This document shows, in pieces, positions 34,325 through 47,691 of a stretch of DNA of 64,000 nucleotides (its first letter is position 1; every line of letters begins with the position of its first letter). The notes beneath the pieces were generated by a model. It saw nothing but the letters and a program-made list of their open reading frames with translations. It was not told the DNA's origin and did not search any database. The stretch spans positions 27,507,276 to 27,571,275 of the forward strand of contig NW_027467782.1 in assembly GCF_004210375.1 (NCBI RefSeq), read 5' to 3'. A program made the translations under genes and the position numbers. Origin of the DNA: Tachypleus tridentatus. Taxonomy: Eukaryota; Arthropoda; Merostomata; Xiphosura; Limulidae.

Positions 34325-35940
34325 AAGCTTTAAAAATTTTCCACTGGCTGGTTGAGGCTGAAAAATATGTATAGAGCAAATACATTGTAGAGAAAAGTTA
34401 ATTGCCACTTGACAGCAGTAGAAAGAACTTCGGTCTACCAGATTTAATGAATGGGCTGCACAAGGCACATATATGGCAAACTTATTTTCTTCTAAAATCT
34501 TTTGCTGCATATCCTTACAACGCCCAGACATGTTAGCAGCATTGTGATAAGACTGACCCCTATATTTTGTAAAATTAAGTTTGCAAAGTTCACGTAAGTA
34601 CTGCAATACCTGGTTTGCCATTTCATCAGTCATTTGACTTTTTGGTTCCAAAAAGGTTAAAAAGCATTCAATAGGCTGCTCATTTTTTAAGTATCGAGTT
34701 CAACTCTTATCTGATCTATATGTGATAGATCTGGCGTCGAGTCAACTGACAAGCTAAAATAACAAGAAGAATTTACTTCATCAACAACAAATGTGTAGAC
34801 CTTCTGAACCATTGGTTCAATGAGTTCTTCATTGGCGGTTTTGGACAAGTATGAAGGATTTCCTTTTCCAAAATTTCCATATTTATAAATATGCCCTGCT
34901 AAACTGGATCAAACTGACTTATGAGCTAATGTAGCCCTAAAAAATTCCCATTCTGCAGTGAACCAAATTTCATCTGTTCTGTGAAAAGCCAGGCTACGTT
35001 CAGCTAACGTACAAATAACAACTATTGCATGCTCCAAGACATGTTCCCAGTAATCGCACTCTTCTTTTAATTTCTTTTTCCAACTCTTGTTGCAAGCCTA
35101 AACCTTGTCTGTAAGTTAAGTATGTTAACATAGAGTTTCGGTGAGTAGTGCTTCTTTAATGATGATCAATTACAATAGTATTTCGCCAGTCACTGAACCC
35201 TTCTCTTTCAACAAAACACGAGGCAAATTTAGGGACAAAGAGTCGACAGTGAATACAACAACCATTCTCTCTTGTATTACTCACCATTGGCTTTTACCCC
35301 AAAGAAAAGTTTTTGCAAACAGTATTTCATTAGTTTGCTACTATTGAAAGTCCAGCAAGATTTAACAAATGACCCATTGTGGTGTTAACAGTCAGTGGGT
35401 CCACAAGCAATCGAATAAGCCACATCAGCAGCAGAGAAATCGAGCCACAACCCTGGATCTTTTGCTTTAGTTTCTTCATCTTTTTTAGACTGAAGCATTT
35501 TACCATAGTTCAGCAATTTTCATTTTCAGAAATTATTTCAACTTCAAACTGTCTTGTGGAGAAACTTGCATCAACATTAACACTAGATTTATCTGGAGAA
35601 TTTACAAGCAAAGTAAGATCAGTTGTGAAAGTTGTTGCAGTTGAGCAAGCCTGTGACACCTCAACGTCATCATAATGTTCTGACCTTCAAGTGGACAAAG
35701 TGGTACTTGTAGATGTGGAGCTTGGTTCAACTTTAATCATGTCAGAGTCAGATACAGTACAAGTGACTTCTCATGGCAGAGATGGGTTTTGATTTGGAAG
35801 ATCTTGTTGTGTAAGTTCAGTGAACAAATTAGTCTGCTATCTAGACTTGGCCACTAAATCCAAAGCCTTTTGTTGGTTCTTTTCTGCCAGTTTTTTCTTT
35901 TGTGCACCACTTAAATGAACTTGTTTCATCTTGCAGTCTG
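34325..35940 (-). mobile_element. hAT transposase relic (ZMYM1/DUF4371-like)
   Basis: On the minus strand the reading starts near 35935 with MKQVHLSGAQKKKLAEKN. It then gives LFVPKFASCFVEREGFSDWR (the TTF/BED-like segment), and near 34560 FTKYRGQSYHNAANMSGRCK, QQKILEENKFAIYVPCAAHS and LNLVDRSSFYCCQVAINF. Close to the end comes YFSASTSQWKIFKA in another frame. Several stops and frame changes make it dead. It abuts the end of the Tigger relic on the opposite strand with almost no gap. Confidence 0.82.
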
Positions 35941-36700
35941 AAATATACAGAGAAAAAAACACAAAATAATACGGATCATATATAGTTATAATGATAAGAA
36001 AAACACTGACATTTATGAAAAAAAACATTCGTAAGACAGTCAAACATACTAAACTCTAGGTCTACATTTAGACAAAGACTGTCAGAAAGTTATCCTCGGG
36101 TCCAGATCCATCAGCACATAAACATGAATTCATAAATACTTTTATTGACTTACTGTATTCTGATAACCATTGAAAACCATTCATGACTGGCCTCAATCCA
36201 TTTTAGAAAAATTAATTTTCAGTCATTGCAAAAGTTTCATTAAGGTTGTTGTTATGGTAGCTGATTGCAAGAAGCAATGACAATGGTAATATGTAAATCC
36301 ATTGTGAGCCAAAAGTATTCCAAAACAATTTGTGATCCACAACACATTCTGTAGTAGCCTATATACACAGTAATCATTCTGTAATAATACACATATATAA
36401 CATATAATCAGTTGTAAACTGTATTGCACATTGAATTATTAAATACTGGGTTAGGCCTGGGCTAGAGTACCTTAATCCTAATATCTGAAGAATGAGTTGT
36501 AACCTCAACTTTTCTTTTGACCTCAGATTTGACCTGGGACTTTAGATGAGCCAACAAACCATACATCAACGAAATAGGCATATGTCTGAAACTTTACTTA
36601 CATGCCTGGATGCGAAGGCAAATTCAAAACGACAGCCTTACACTGGGAATAGTCCACTTCATTATTCCAGGCTACAGTAGCGTTTCCAGTGTACTTACAC
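35941..36700. other. Unassigned sequence
   Basis: It probably includes the 5' flank of the hAT copy. No gene is seen. Confidence 0.4.
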
Positions 36701-36715
36701 TAAACTTGTTACAGT

Positions 36716-37034
36716 ATTTAGGCTTAACGTTATTGTCACTCAGTTCTCAGATGACATTAACGTCAGGCCTAATGCTAATACAGGGTGGCCCGTAAGTCCC
36801 TACCCATCCATATGTTATTATGTTATATTCAGTTACGCATGTATTATATATTCGTTTCTTTTTTTCACAGAAATATGGCCGATGTAACCCATTTATACTT
36901 GAAAATATCTCACAGAACATGGCGTCGCATATTATGCAGCGAGATACACTGGATACATAAGATATATGGATGGGTAGGGACTTATGGGCCACCCTGTACA
37001 TTGCAACTGAGGCCACTAACGTTAAGCCTAGTAC
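36716..37034. repeat. Older inverted repeat around the MITE
   Basis: TAGGCTTAACGTTA near 36720 and its complement TAACGTTAAGCCTA near 37018 extend to arms of about 30 bases with mismatches (both continue toward a CTCAGTT block). The 216 bp MITE sits between them. Confidence 0.55.
36781..36996. mobile_element. TA-flanked MITE with ~33 bp inverted ends (mariner-type)
   Basis: The left end is CAGGGTGGCCCGTAAGTCCC and the right end, read inward, is CAGGGTGGCCCATAAGTCCC. The identity continues through TACCCATCCATAT. TA stands on both sides (36779-36780, 36997-36998). The 216 bp carry no transposase. Confidence 0.9.
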
Positions 37035-38550
37035 TTAGTACTAACCTTGCTCACATGAAGTTATTTAGTTTATGCACTTTTTCAATCCTAAATTGATTTT
37101 CTTGATTTTTCAGTTTACATTATCTTCGTATGACCACGGCGCCACAGTACTGTACTACTACTAGTCGTATGGTATAAACATAGCAATGTTAAGAACCTTG
37201 TTATCGAACATGTCGAAGTCTTACGTAATTTGACCTAAAAGGTCGAATTATCGCCTTCAGACTGCTCCGATCATTCAATTGTTTTCCCAGCTTTTCAGAA
37301 ATGTAATACAACACATAGTGAACTGAATTTATAGTCACAAAATAGTTGAATTACACCTGAAAGTTTCTCTTCGTTGTATTTGTGTTTCTGTCTCGGATTG
37401 TTCGTTCGTCTCATAAAAAAAATATCACCAGAAGGCACCCTTGTACGTATCTCCTTAGTAAATCTCAGCTTCAGATCTGCTTATATTATTACATAATTAG
37501 AAGGGTATGCATACATGCCCAAATGCTCTTATAGGTTACATGTAATATATGAACGGTGGCATTGCTACAGTAGCATTCCTTTCTAAAATTTTTCTTGGTA
37601 TGATAAATTGCAAACAATGTACTCACAAACAAAGGTTTTTTAACAGCAAGCTATTTGAAGCCAAAAAACGTAACGGCTCAGAAAACTTCAGTGAAAAACA
37701 CACTTATAAAAATATTACAAAACACACAAATAAACCAATACTAACGCAAATAAAACTAAAACAAACAAGACAATAACCCAAATATAAGGCACGAAAACAA
37801 AGCCGAAAAAAACATTAAACTAGCCACGTCTCTGTACACATGTTACCATTTCGTTTGACTTATATTTCTGTGGTATTATTCTCTTTTGTTTCTGTAGATG
37901 TGACTGAATAAAGCAGTAAATGATAAAACAAAACAGTTCCACTGCCGAAAAGTTCTTATATATAGCCACAGCAGAAGGAATGATTGAGAAAAATATTTCA
38001 TCTGCAAGGTTAGACATCATAACATATGATCATCTTTTACCTGAAGTTGTATCAACATTTTGAACCACTCTTTACAGTAATCTTTCGCAAATCAATTACT
38101 TCTTACTTCAGATATATAGTTTAGTAGATTCTCGAAACTTTAGTCACTAACCGAGCCAAAGAAAACTTTTTTAACAATGCAGAGTAAAGTCAAGCACGGT
38201 AGGTAAGAGCAATTACAAAAAAAAAAAAAAAAAATCAACCAAAGTTAAGTGTGGAAGTGAAAGAGGTAAGGGCATTATAACTAAGGGGAAATCTCTGTGG
38301 TTCTCCCTTCCATTGGTGCCCTAATCACGTGCGTATTTTGCTTAATGGTTAATCCAGGGCTGCTTTAGTTGATTGTTAAGCCTTTATAGTATGTGATTTT
38401 ACGTATGAATGGTGATAATAGTAATATTCAGAGGAAGTTAAACTTGCAAGTTTGTTGCGGGGATTCAGTTCATTTTTGCAGAAAATTTCCTTTATACTTT
38501 GTTTTAAACTTTTAATTTGAAGTTCTTCTGTGATATATTTGATTCTTTGG
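37035..38550. other. Unassigned sequence
   Basis: A poly-A run lies at about 38216-38234. No exon or named repeat is recognised. Confidence 0.4.
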
Positions 38551-38557
38551 TCTGGTT

Positions 38558-38690
38558 GTTGTTTTGTATTAAGCACAAAGCTACACAATGGGCTATCTGT
38601 GCTCTGCCCATCACGGGTATCGACACCCAGTTTTTAGTGTTGCAATTCCGCACACATACTGCTGAGCCACTGGGGAGATTTTGGTCTGGA
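38558..38690 (-). mobile_element. SINE-B copy
   Basis: GTATTAAGCACAAAGCTACA, then CTATCTGTGCTCTGCCCATC, then TGCTGAGCCACTGGGGAG match SINE-B. Confidence 0.85.
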
Positions 38691-39184
38691 GGTATACTTT
38701 AATTTTAGGAAGGTTGGTGTCAATTATTTTAATCTGCAAGTTTTGTAAACGTTAAATTTCGCTTCGTATTTTTGAATTTCATCATATTTTTTTTGTAATG
38801 AAATACATTTCTTATTTTCTATTTCGCCATAACAGAAACAGATTCTTTCGATAAGGCTTACGTTGGTTAGTGGTAACTTTAGGCTTAGCTGGCCTTTTGT
38901 TTTTTAAAATACGTCAAACTGAAGTTAAACTGTAATTTTGATTTTAAAAGATTTAATATAAATATATGCTCAGTTCTCTCTTTGGCGAAATAAATTATTT
39001 TCGTTATTTTTACAATACTCACAATAATATATCAATTATTAGGCCTATATTAATCGTAAGGCCTTCCACGACGATTAACTTCCCTTTTTACTTTTCTTTG
39101 GCCTACTTCCGTTTCGTAACATCTCGTCTGCTAATTTTTGTCTGTTTTTCTACTTCTACTATTCCAATCACACTATTTATTTAT

Positions 39185-39235
39185 CTTTAGCGCAGATAGT
39201 CTAGTTGCTTTGTGCTATGAAACATCAAACCAAAC
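39185..39235 (+). mobile_element. SINE-C tail fragment
   Basis: GCAGATAGTCTAGTTGCTTT, then GTGCTATGAAACATCAAACC match the tail of the elements at 42925-43260 and 59650-60010. 38691-39184 holds nothing else I can name. Confidence 0.55.
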
Positions 39236-39518
39236 TATTTATCTTTATTACACCTAATCGTCTGTCTTCTGTACTCTACACGCGACACTCGATAATCTCT
39301 GCATCAATGAGTTACAAACAATGCGTACGACTCCTATCGAGTTTCGTAATTAAATTTGTCATAATGTTTACTTTAAATTAATTGATTGTGACTCTCATGT
39401 TACAAATAAAGCTAAACAATTATTAAGTATTTATTCTTAAAATATATTGTACAATTTATTTGATAAACATATAATCTTATGTAATTATATACATATATGA
39501 CTTATCCTACGTTACGTG

Positions 39519-39760
39519 CCCCGGCATTACCAGGTGGTAAGGGCACTCGACTCGTAATCTGAGAGTCACGGGTGCGAATCCAAATTTAACTAAACATGTT
39601 CGCCCTTTCATTCTTAGGGCGTTATTATGGTCAATCCCATTATTCGTTTGAAAGAGTACCCCAGGAGTTGCTTTTCCTCTTGTCTTACTCTGCTAAATCA
39701 GGGACAGCTGGCGTAGATCGTTTTCGTATGGCTTTGTGCAATATTCAAAATAAAGAAACA
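39519..39760 (+). mobile_element. SINE-A, worn copy
   Basis: The head CCCCGGCATTACCAGGTGGT and the body GTCAATCCCATTATTCGTT are clear. There are several internal losses compared with the full copies. Confidence 0.82.
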
Positions 39761-40080
39761 GACCTACTTAACGTAATTACAACTTCATAAATAGAGTATC
39801 ATATTATCCAGTGTTTGTTATGTTATTAGAGGCAATATTACCTACTTTCATTCACATCATTCTTGGGTTTGTATGCAACTACTTGAGCATCTGCATGATA
39901 TAAGGTTCTACTCATATATCATTGGGAAAGTATTTGACATATTATTTGTTACTGGGGTCCTTATCTTCACTTCTAGTGTTTTTAACTGAGATGTCCCTTA
40001 TCATTATTACTTCATCAACTAACACAACACTAACATGCTCTGACTCTGAGGTTTCTCTTTATTTACCCGTTCCTCCTCAA

Positions 40081-40349
40081 TTTTTGTTTTCGTTTTGAAT
40101 TTCGCACAAAGCTATTCGAGGGCTATCTGTGCTAGCCGTCCCTAATTTAGCAGTGTAAGACTAGAGGGAAGGCAGCTAGTCATCACCACCTACCACCAAC
40201 TCTTGGACTACTCTTTTACCATCACATTGACCGTCACATTATAACGCCTCTACGGCTGAAACGGTGAACATGTTTGGCGCGACGGGGACGCGAACCCGCG
40301 ACCCTCAGATTACGAGTCGCACGCCTTAACACGCTTGGTCATGCCGGGC
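40081..40349 (-). mobile_element. SINE-A with target duplication
   Basis: Near full length. GTTCCTCCTCAA at 40069-40080 and GTTCCTCGTCAA at 40350-40361 form the duplication with one mismatch. Confidence 0.92.
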
Positions 40350-40633
40350 GTTCCTCGTCAAAAGGTAATTCAGTCTCACTTGAGTTATCGGTTTTTATTT
40401 TGTAACAGATTTACTATTGTACATTTAGTGTAGTACCTTCGCTTCTTTCAGTGTAATTTTATTTTTCTTATGACGTTTACTGTGGGCTGTGTAATTCACA
40501 AGTCCTGCCTGTTCTCGAAATTAATAGAAGATTCTCGATCGTAAGAATCAACAAAGTACTAGGTGTGTATGTAATGCTACTGATTGACAATACGTTTGCC
40601 AAGCGACCTTCGGTGTATAATCTAGTTTCGCAT

Positions 40634-40665
40634 GCTTTATATAAAAGCAGCGCACCAAGAGAGAA
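40634..40665 (+). promoter_or_regulatory. Possible TATA-box core promoter
   Basis: TTTATATAAAAGC lies in a locally GC-richer stretch (CGCATGC before, GCAGCGCACC after). A start site about 30 bases downstream would fall near 40665. No open frame follows, so the transcript is unknown and this may be chance. Confidence 0.2.
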
Positions 40666-40699
40666 GATTAATATTGTTGTTGGGCATCTACAGTCCATG

Positions 40700-41790
40700 T
40701 GCTACAGGCCTAGGAAACTATAATTGTGATTAATGCCGATTAATCGAAAAAACTATAGAATTTAACCACCAACATTTGAAAATTTCAAACATTACATATT
40801 GTTTAACTCAGCAACACTTTAGCTTCAGACACAACAAGCTTGGACTCATCAGTTAACCAATCCATCTACAGGTCTAAAGAAGTAGGGTAAAATAAAATAC
40901 ATAACGAACAAAAGAGAATCCAAAACCCTTGCGTTGAGAATTACAAGTGGCAATTTTTTCATGGAAGAAACCATAGTAACAAAGAGACTCACGCCACTGG
41001 CAAGAGAGTGAGAATACAGTTTTACATCTTTAAGAGCGCTGTTTCATATGGTGTTTCTAATCCAGTTTGTACCTAATGTTTTTCAAAAGAATAATGCAAG
41101 AATATCTTATCTTAATCAATTGAAAATTAATGAGTGGATAAAATTGTCAATGTAGATGAAATCATAGCAAATATAAACACGTGTAGTTCAATGTTTTACT
41201 TCTTGTGATTGGTATATTTTCAGTCATACAAATTGAAATATTTGTGAAAAACAAAGAATTTTATTAGATATTTTATTAATTTTTTTTTTTCATGAGAAGG
41301 ATGACAGATTTAAGCTTCAAAATGCTTGATGTAAGCGTAATAAGGTTAGGCATGGCCACTCGCGTGGCTGAACCTTGTAATTTGTGCTGCAACTGTTAAA
41401 TTTCGTGTGAAGTGGTTTTCATAAGTAAAGCACGGGTGTGTCGTGTGTATAGAATACAGGAGTTCTGGAAGTAGTTGGGCTACCAGTCCCTAAGTTTCTG
41501 ATTATTAGTGTTTCGCTCACTTTTCCATAATAATTTATGAAACTGTACATAAATAAAATTACAGCTTTTGAAAACTAACTTCCCTTTTAATCTGTTTCGT
41601 GGTTATTTAAAACAGTTTTTGTCAAAAGATATCAAATTTCAATTTATTTATTTGCTTGTTAGTATTTTTCTGAAATCACAAACATGGCTCTAATTTATTT
41701 CAGAAACCTTCATTAAGACTCATTTCTTACCAAAAGAGTGTATTTACTGTACATTGCTCGATATCAATACACAATCGATGTTCAAATGTT
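40700..41790. other. Unassigned sequence
   Basis: No gene or named repeat is recognised. Confidence 0.4.
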
Positions 41791-41797
41791 ATTTTCC

Positions 41798-41932
41798 CGG
41801 TGGCTAAGCGGAAAGTCTGGGGGCTTATAACTTTCAAAATCGGATTTTGATACTTGTGGTAGGCAGAACGCAGATAGCCTGTTGTGTTGTTTTGTACTTA
41901 CCATTACCAACCAACCAAACAAAGAAGAGTTA
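41798..41932 (+). mobile_element. SINE-B, worn copy
   Basis: TTCCCGGTGGCTAAGCGG, then CTTGTGGTAGGCAGAACGCA match the family, and it ends in a CCAACC-rich tail. Confidence 0.7.
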
Positions 41933-42559
41933 TTTTATTTTTCATAATCTATAATTAATGCTTATTTATAATTGAAAAAATATGTAAATATAACGTTATA
42001 CAAAATCTAACCACTATGTAGCGCAGAGGTCTTTTGTAGACTATAGTTCATTGTTTGATACCGAAAAATAAGGATTTTCAATAGGAAATTTACAGCTTTC
42101 GGTTATCACAGTTTAGATAACTTTAGTGTAAATGGTGAGTTTAAATGTTTTATTTTCTGGTTGCCAAACATTCTTGGTTGTTTAGGATGTTCTTTTTTGC
42201 AAAAGACAAAATGTAATATGCCGAGTGACCTAGCCAACTCAACAATGTAATTCAGAACCAGGTTATTCATACTCTCAGAAAGAGAATTTATATTTTTGCT
42301 ATACTTTGTTGGCCCAAGTATGATGCATGCAGAAATAAACATAACCTCAACCATTAAAGCATAAATATTAGCATAAAGGTACGTTTGTAATCAAATGGAC
42401 AGTTGATCCGAAATAGAATCATGAGGGGACCAACGAAACAAAAACGAAGTTAGATGTTAGAATAGAACTTTTTTCAGAATTCAGTTTACCCAATACTATA
42501 TTCTCCTACGTTGTATGGTCTTACTCTTTCAGTACCATAGTGAACCATGTAATACTAAC

Positions 42560-45200
42560 AACAAAGCTGAGTTCGAAGCTACATTATCGACAAAAGTTTT
42601 ATTGTTGCATTAGAAACATATTAAATCTTCTGGAATTAGACTGCAGTCTGAAGCACTGGACATAATATATAACGTTTTGGAACAGTATGGGATCTCTTGG
42701 TCCATCCTGGCTCTTACATCCTCTAATTCAAACTATAAATGTTAATGAATTAATTTTTAGAAGTCTTAAAGCCAACACTTATTCATATACTTATCAAGCT
42801 TTCTGTTAAACTTGTTTAAATTTTCTGCTCCATAACATCCAAAGAAAACTCATTTCAAAGGCTAACTATCTTGTAAGAAAAATAAAGTTATCATAGCTGA
42901 AGGTGACTTCTACTCTGCCAGTGTCCATTAAGTAACTTGAAACCAGGACTGGAAAGGCCAACTTCAGTTTACTGATGGTGTTTTTTGAACTTATCTGTTA
43001 GTCTTTCTGGTGAGTTATGATTATTACAGTCATGCTACAGAAAGTCCTTTACAACTTTGAATTACTGTATTGTTGACGTTGTAGACTAGATGTAAACATT
43101 GGTCTTATGCTATTTATGTTGTTGTTTTTTAAACTTTGTTTTGTTTTACCTTGATTTCCTTTTATGAATTTTACTAAATTTACTTTTACCTTTTTTCTGG
43201 ATGTTTGGTACAGATAACTTAGCTGCTTTGTGCCATAAAACATTAAATCAACCAACCAACCTGCCAGTGTTTATACTAGAGTCCTCTAGCCCTACTATTC
43301 TCACTGTTAATTATGCACAATTATGATGCATCAATATCATCAATTCCCTTTACAATATTTAACACCTCAATCATATCACACCCCTCCTCTAATTCTTTTT
43401 TTTTCCAAGAGAAAGCAGTACAAGAGATTTCAGCCACTCCTCATATGACAACTCCTCCATCCTAAGCACCATTCTAGTAACCCAACTTTGAACCCTTCAA
43501 ACAATTCAAAGCCCTTCCTAAGGTAAGGATACCAAGACTGAACACAATACTCCAAATATGACACAACATATGAACCATACAATAAAATTATAACTGCTTT
43601 AGACTCGTATTGAAAATCTCTTTAGATATAACATAATATTTATTTGTCCTACCACCAGCAATAACACAATGCTTGGATAGCTTATGAGACTGATCAGCTA
43701 TTACATCAAGATTCTTATTTTTCATGACACTGTTTATATTATTCCCATCCAAATTGTTATTCAAATCATGATAACTCACCAGCACTATTTTGCATTTATT
43801 ATAATTAAATCCCATCTGCCATTTATTTGCCCAATTCACTGAATGATATAAATCCTTCTGTAAATCAGTGGCATCCTATTCACAGGTAGTAACACTCTAT
43901 GTCTTAATGTAATCTGGACATTTAAGTAATTTATTGACCATTCTTTCATCTGTGTCATGGATGCAAATCAAAAAAGAGCAAAGGTTCTAAGACTTGAACC
44001 CTGAGGTACCTCATTTGTGACATTAATCTGGTTTGGTTGAACTGCATTTGTGACAATCCTTTCTTCCAGATCTTCTCTTACTCTCATTTACACAAGTAGT
44101 AACCTTTTGAAAAAATGTCAACAGATTTCTGAGGCAAGGTTTTCCATCAGTGAAATCATGTTAGTTATCTAATAAAATTCTTAGCTTGGTTAAATAAATT
44201 TTTGGAGTTTTTTTTTTAATCAGATTCTCCAAAATGTGTTCCACAACTGATGTAAGACTAATAGGTCTTTAAGTATTGGGACAATTTTCATCACCCCTAA
44301 TTTCCAATTTATTATGCTTCTCATTAATTTTATTTCTATAACTCTTTGTGAGCCAACATTACTTTTACTTGCTGCTTTCCTATTCTTTCTATAAGGAAAA
44401 TATTTACCTTGAACATTGACAGTTTTTTCTTTGAAGATTTTCCACATTGGCTCAGTGTCTCAGCATAACACAGCTGCCCAGTTAACAGATAATTCTTGTT
44501 GTTTCCCTTTAAAATTTGAAATCAAAATATTGTTATTTGTCATTTCAATATGCAGGAAAAAAACATCAAACCTAATACAGCAGTGATCACTTGTACCCAT
44601 GTGTTCCCCAGTTTTCTTCCTGTATTTTCAAAGTTACAACAAATCTGACAGAGCATTTTCTAGTAGATTCCTTGACCAATTGGTAAAAAAAGCCATTATG
44701 AACAGTTGACAAAAACCTTTCTCTCTCACAGGTTGACTGTAGCATTTCCCGTTTTGTATGCTTCAAATTAAAATCACTCATAATTGTGGCTTCACAAACA
44801 GCTGAAAACTTAATCTCATTGTGACTGTTTGAGTTATGTGAATATTCTTTGGTTGTTTGTAACAAATTCCCATTAAATGTCATTTCCCTTCATATACACT
44901 AATAGAAACTTCACTGGATATAATCTCATTGTTGTTATCTTTGATATCTTTAACTAAAACAGGATGTAACTTACATTGTACATGTAAATCCACTTCTCCC
45001 TTTTGTACTCTAATTATTAAAAGACATAAACACTATATTTGAAGGAAATGTTTGTCACACATCATCTTTGTTTAACCGTATTTCAGTTATTCCCATTATA
45101 TTAAAATCTTTCATTCTTACTAATGCTCTGAAGTTATCTATTTTATATCTTTTACTTCTGTTATTATGATAGTAAGAAATAAGTCTACCCTTATATTTAC
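42560..45200 (-). mobile_element. CR1-like LINE, nearly full ORF2, broken
   Basis: Read on the minus strand from about 45190, mixed frames give the CR1 order. Endonuclease: YKIDNFRALVRMKDFNIMGI, TEIRLNKDDV, ISSEVSISVYEG and SDFNLKHTKREML. Linker: WKIFKEKTVNVQGKYFPYRK. Reverse transcriptase: RPISLTSVVEHILENLI and WANKWQMGFNYNKCKIV. C-terminus: NLNKFNRKLDKYMNKCWL with a stop near 42766. Many frame changes and stops make it inactive. Another element (42925-43260) splits it close to its 3' end. Confidence 0.85.
42925..43260 (+). mobile_element. SINE-C inserted in the CR1 LINE
   Basis: The duplication CTGCCAGTGT at 42915-42924 and 43261-43270 defines the insertion exactly (336 bp). It contains ACCAGGACTGGAAAGGCCAA and CTACAGAAAGTCCTTTACAA, and ends GTGCCATAAAACATTAAATC followed by ACCAACC repeats. 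The copy at 59.65-60.01 kb is close. I see no tRNA head, so it may be a SINE of another kind or a LINE 3' end. Confidence 0.85.
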
Positions 45201-47690
45201 TTCTATACTAATTTCCTCAACTGAACTTTTCTCTACCTCTTATTTATTTTTCATTAGTTTATCGTGGACCTCACCACTATCTAGTCATGTTGTGTGTGTC
45301 CCTAGTTACAATAAGTATGAACTTAATGAATTTTAGTATTTAGGTGAGACTTTCCAGTTTTTGAAACACAGTAACCAAAGAGGAAATAAATATGTGGCTT
45401 CTATCAACACTTTAACTCCTCTGCAAACTTGTGCACATTTTTACATTCAACTCATACTCCGAAACTACATACGTCAAAATTTTAGGATTCTTCTATAGTA
45501 GATGTCTGTGATTTGTTAGTGATAAATTTGAAAATAACATGCAGCAAGCAGTCCACTTATTTTAAAATTAGATATTTAAAACAAGTTAAATGTACCTTCA
45601 AGAATTCTTTAGACTATGATGACTACAGTTGTATTTTAAATGTGACAGTTCTCTTCATGTTAAAAGTCCACTTAGGCTGATTAAATTATTTTAGAATCCA
45701 TTTCACAAGCTGAACTAATTTAAAATACTCTGTAACAAGTTATTCTCCATATTTCTATCAAACTGTTAAATTCATTTTTAAATATCAACCAGTTTTAAAA
45801 TGAGTATTGTTATAGATTTTTTAATGGTACATTATGATAATAAAACGAATTAAATATGTTAAAATAATTCACCCAGAAAGTTCAAATAATACAGGTATTT
45901 CATTCAAAGTTATTTTAGTGTTGGCATGCTGTACACTTTGTATTGTACCTCAGTGTTATTACTATATTCTACTTGAGTTAGAGCAATGGAATTTTATTAA
46001 ATCTGTACCAGATTAGGTTAGAAAAACTACTTTCCCAAGAAATGTTTAAGATACATATGTAATACAGACCAATAATGAAGCAACAGTACCATTACATAGT
46101 AAATTTAGAAATTTATCTAAAACCCATATTGAGTTACATTGTCCTTTATGAGCAGAAATATATCAAACAGCTTCACAATTTTCAACAAGAAACATATTGA
46201 AACATGTTTATAATCAGAAAAAATAATCAGGTTTGTTATTCTTCTGAGAACAAAAATATAAGAGAATGTTACTTTGGAAATATGACTGGTTAATTGGTGT
46301 TTAATAATTTTAGCTTAAAGAGACCCACAAAACATTTGCAATAAAATTAATATATTTATTGTAACAGTACTTCTTTAAATACTAGAGTAATACAAAAGAA
46401 CTCTTATCACATACACCAAAAATCTAAGTCCACTTGTCTTAGGCCTGACATTTGTTAATCATTTATTTTGCATACATCCTTTCTGCAATAAAGAAATAAA
46501 TTAACACTGTAATTTATGTATATTTTTTGGTTTAATTTAGTTAGGGCTGAACTTTACCATACTCAAAACAATAAATAGACTTACCATGTTATTGTATGAC
46601 TTATTAATGTTAGATCTTTTTAAAACTTTGATGAGCTTTTAATATGTGTTACTTCAAAATGTTGACTGAAGTATATTTACACCTGCCTTTTGTTTATATC
46701 TTTTAAAATGAAGTGCACATAAAGTTTCAGAACAGTATTATAATGAGAGATAATTTAATGTTATATAATACATTTTGTTAGAATATTTGTTTTATATGGA
46801 AAGAAATGCAAGTTAAACATCTGTGCAATGTGGCTAACTGCATTTCTATTTGTTGTATTAAGATGTGTCTCATTTTAACATTTAGAAATTTATATCAGTG
46901 ATAAAGTGTTTTTTTTAACTGTAATGTTAGTGCAACTTATAGCAGTTTAAATATATCATAAGAATTTTGATATTGTATTCAAACTCAGGTTTTTATAGTT
47001 GAAAGTGACTGATAATTTGTTTTATTCTCTGAATTACACTTTCATGCAGTTGTAAAGTTATATATTTTAATATTAGTAAGACAGTAGTAAATTGCTTTTG
47101 GCAATGTTTTGAATAATATTTCAGTTGGCATTTCTCAAGTTAAATTGATTTTGTTTGTGTTCTGGATGGAATTAACTAGTGTGTTTTCAAATGTATTTTC
47201 AAATACATATTTCACAGATGAGAATGAGTTTTCAATGTTGTAGTGTGGTTAGAAGATCAAGAAATAAGGTTTTATAAGATTGAAGACAGAAAAGAGTTAA
47301 GAAATATTAAATCATTCAAACTGGGAAAGTGTGCCTAAACAAGTGTGTACATGTTTGTATGTATATTAATTGATAGATACTTATATCTTTAATTTTAGGA
47401 ACTGCTCTGGTAGTTTGTTTTCTGGCAAGTAATATTGAGATGCTATTTCAAAGACATGTTTTTCTGTTGAAGGTTGTGGAATAAATGAACTTATCAAGTT
47501 AATCCTAAAATAATTGATAGATTACTCTCTGTTTTATAAATACCATTTTTAAGCAATTTTTGTATCTTGAATTTGTTGACTACAAAATCACATAAAGCTT
47601 TAAACAGAAACACTGTCAGTGATGCAGTTATTTCCTTTTTTTACTGTTTAGGTTTCCTGTGTAGATTACACTATATATATGAAAACTGTG
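45201..47690. other. Long AT-rich stretch, nothing recognised
   Basis: Short open frames such as 45834-46016 show no family resemblance. A pyrimidine tract with TTTAG at 47390-47400 could be an acceptor, but only about nine codons follow in an open frame before a GT. Confidence 0.45.
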
Positions 47691-47691
47691 A

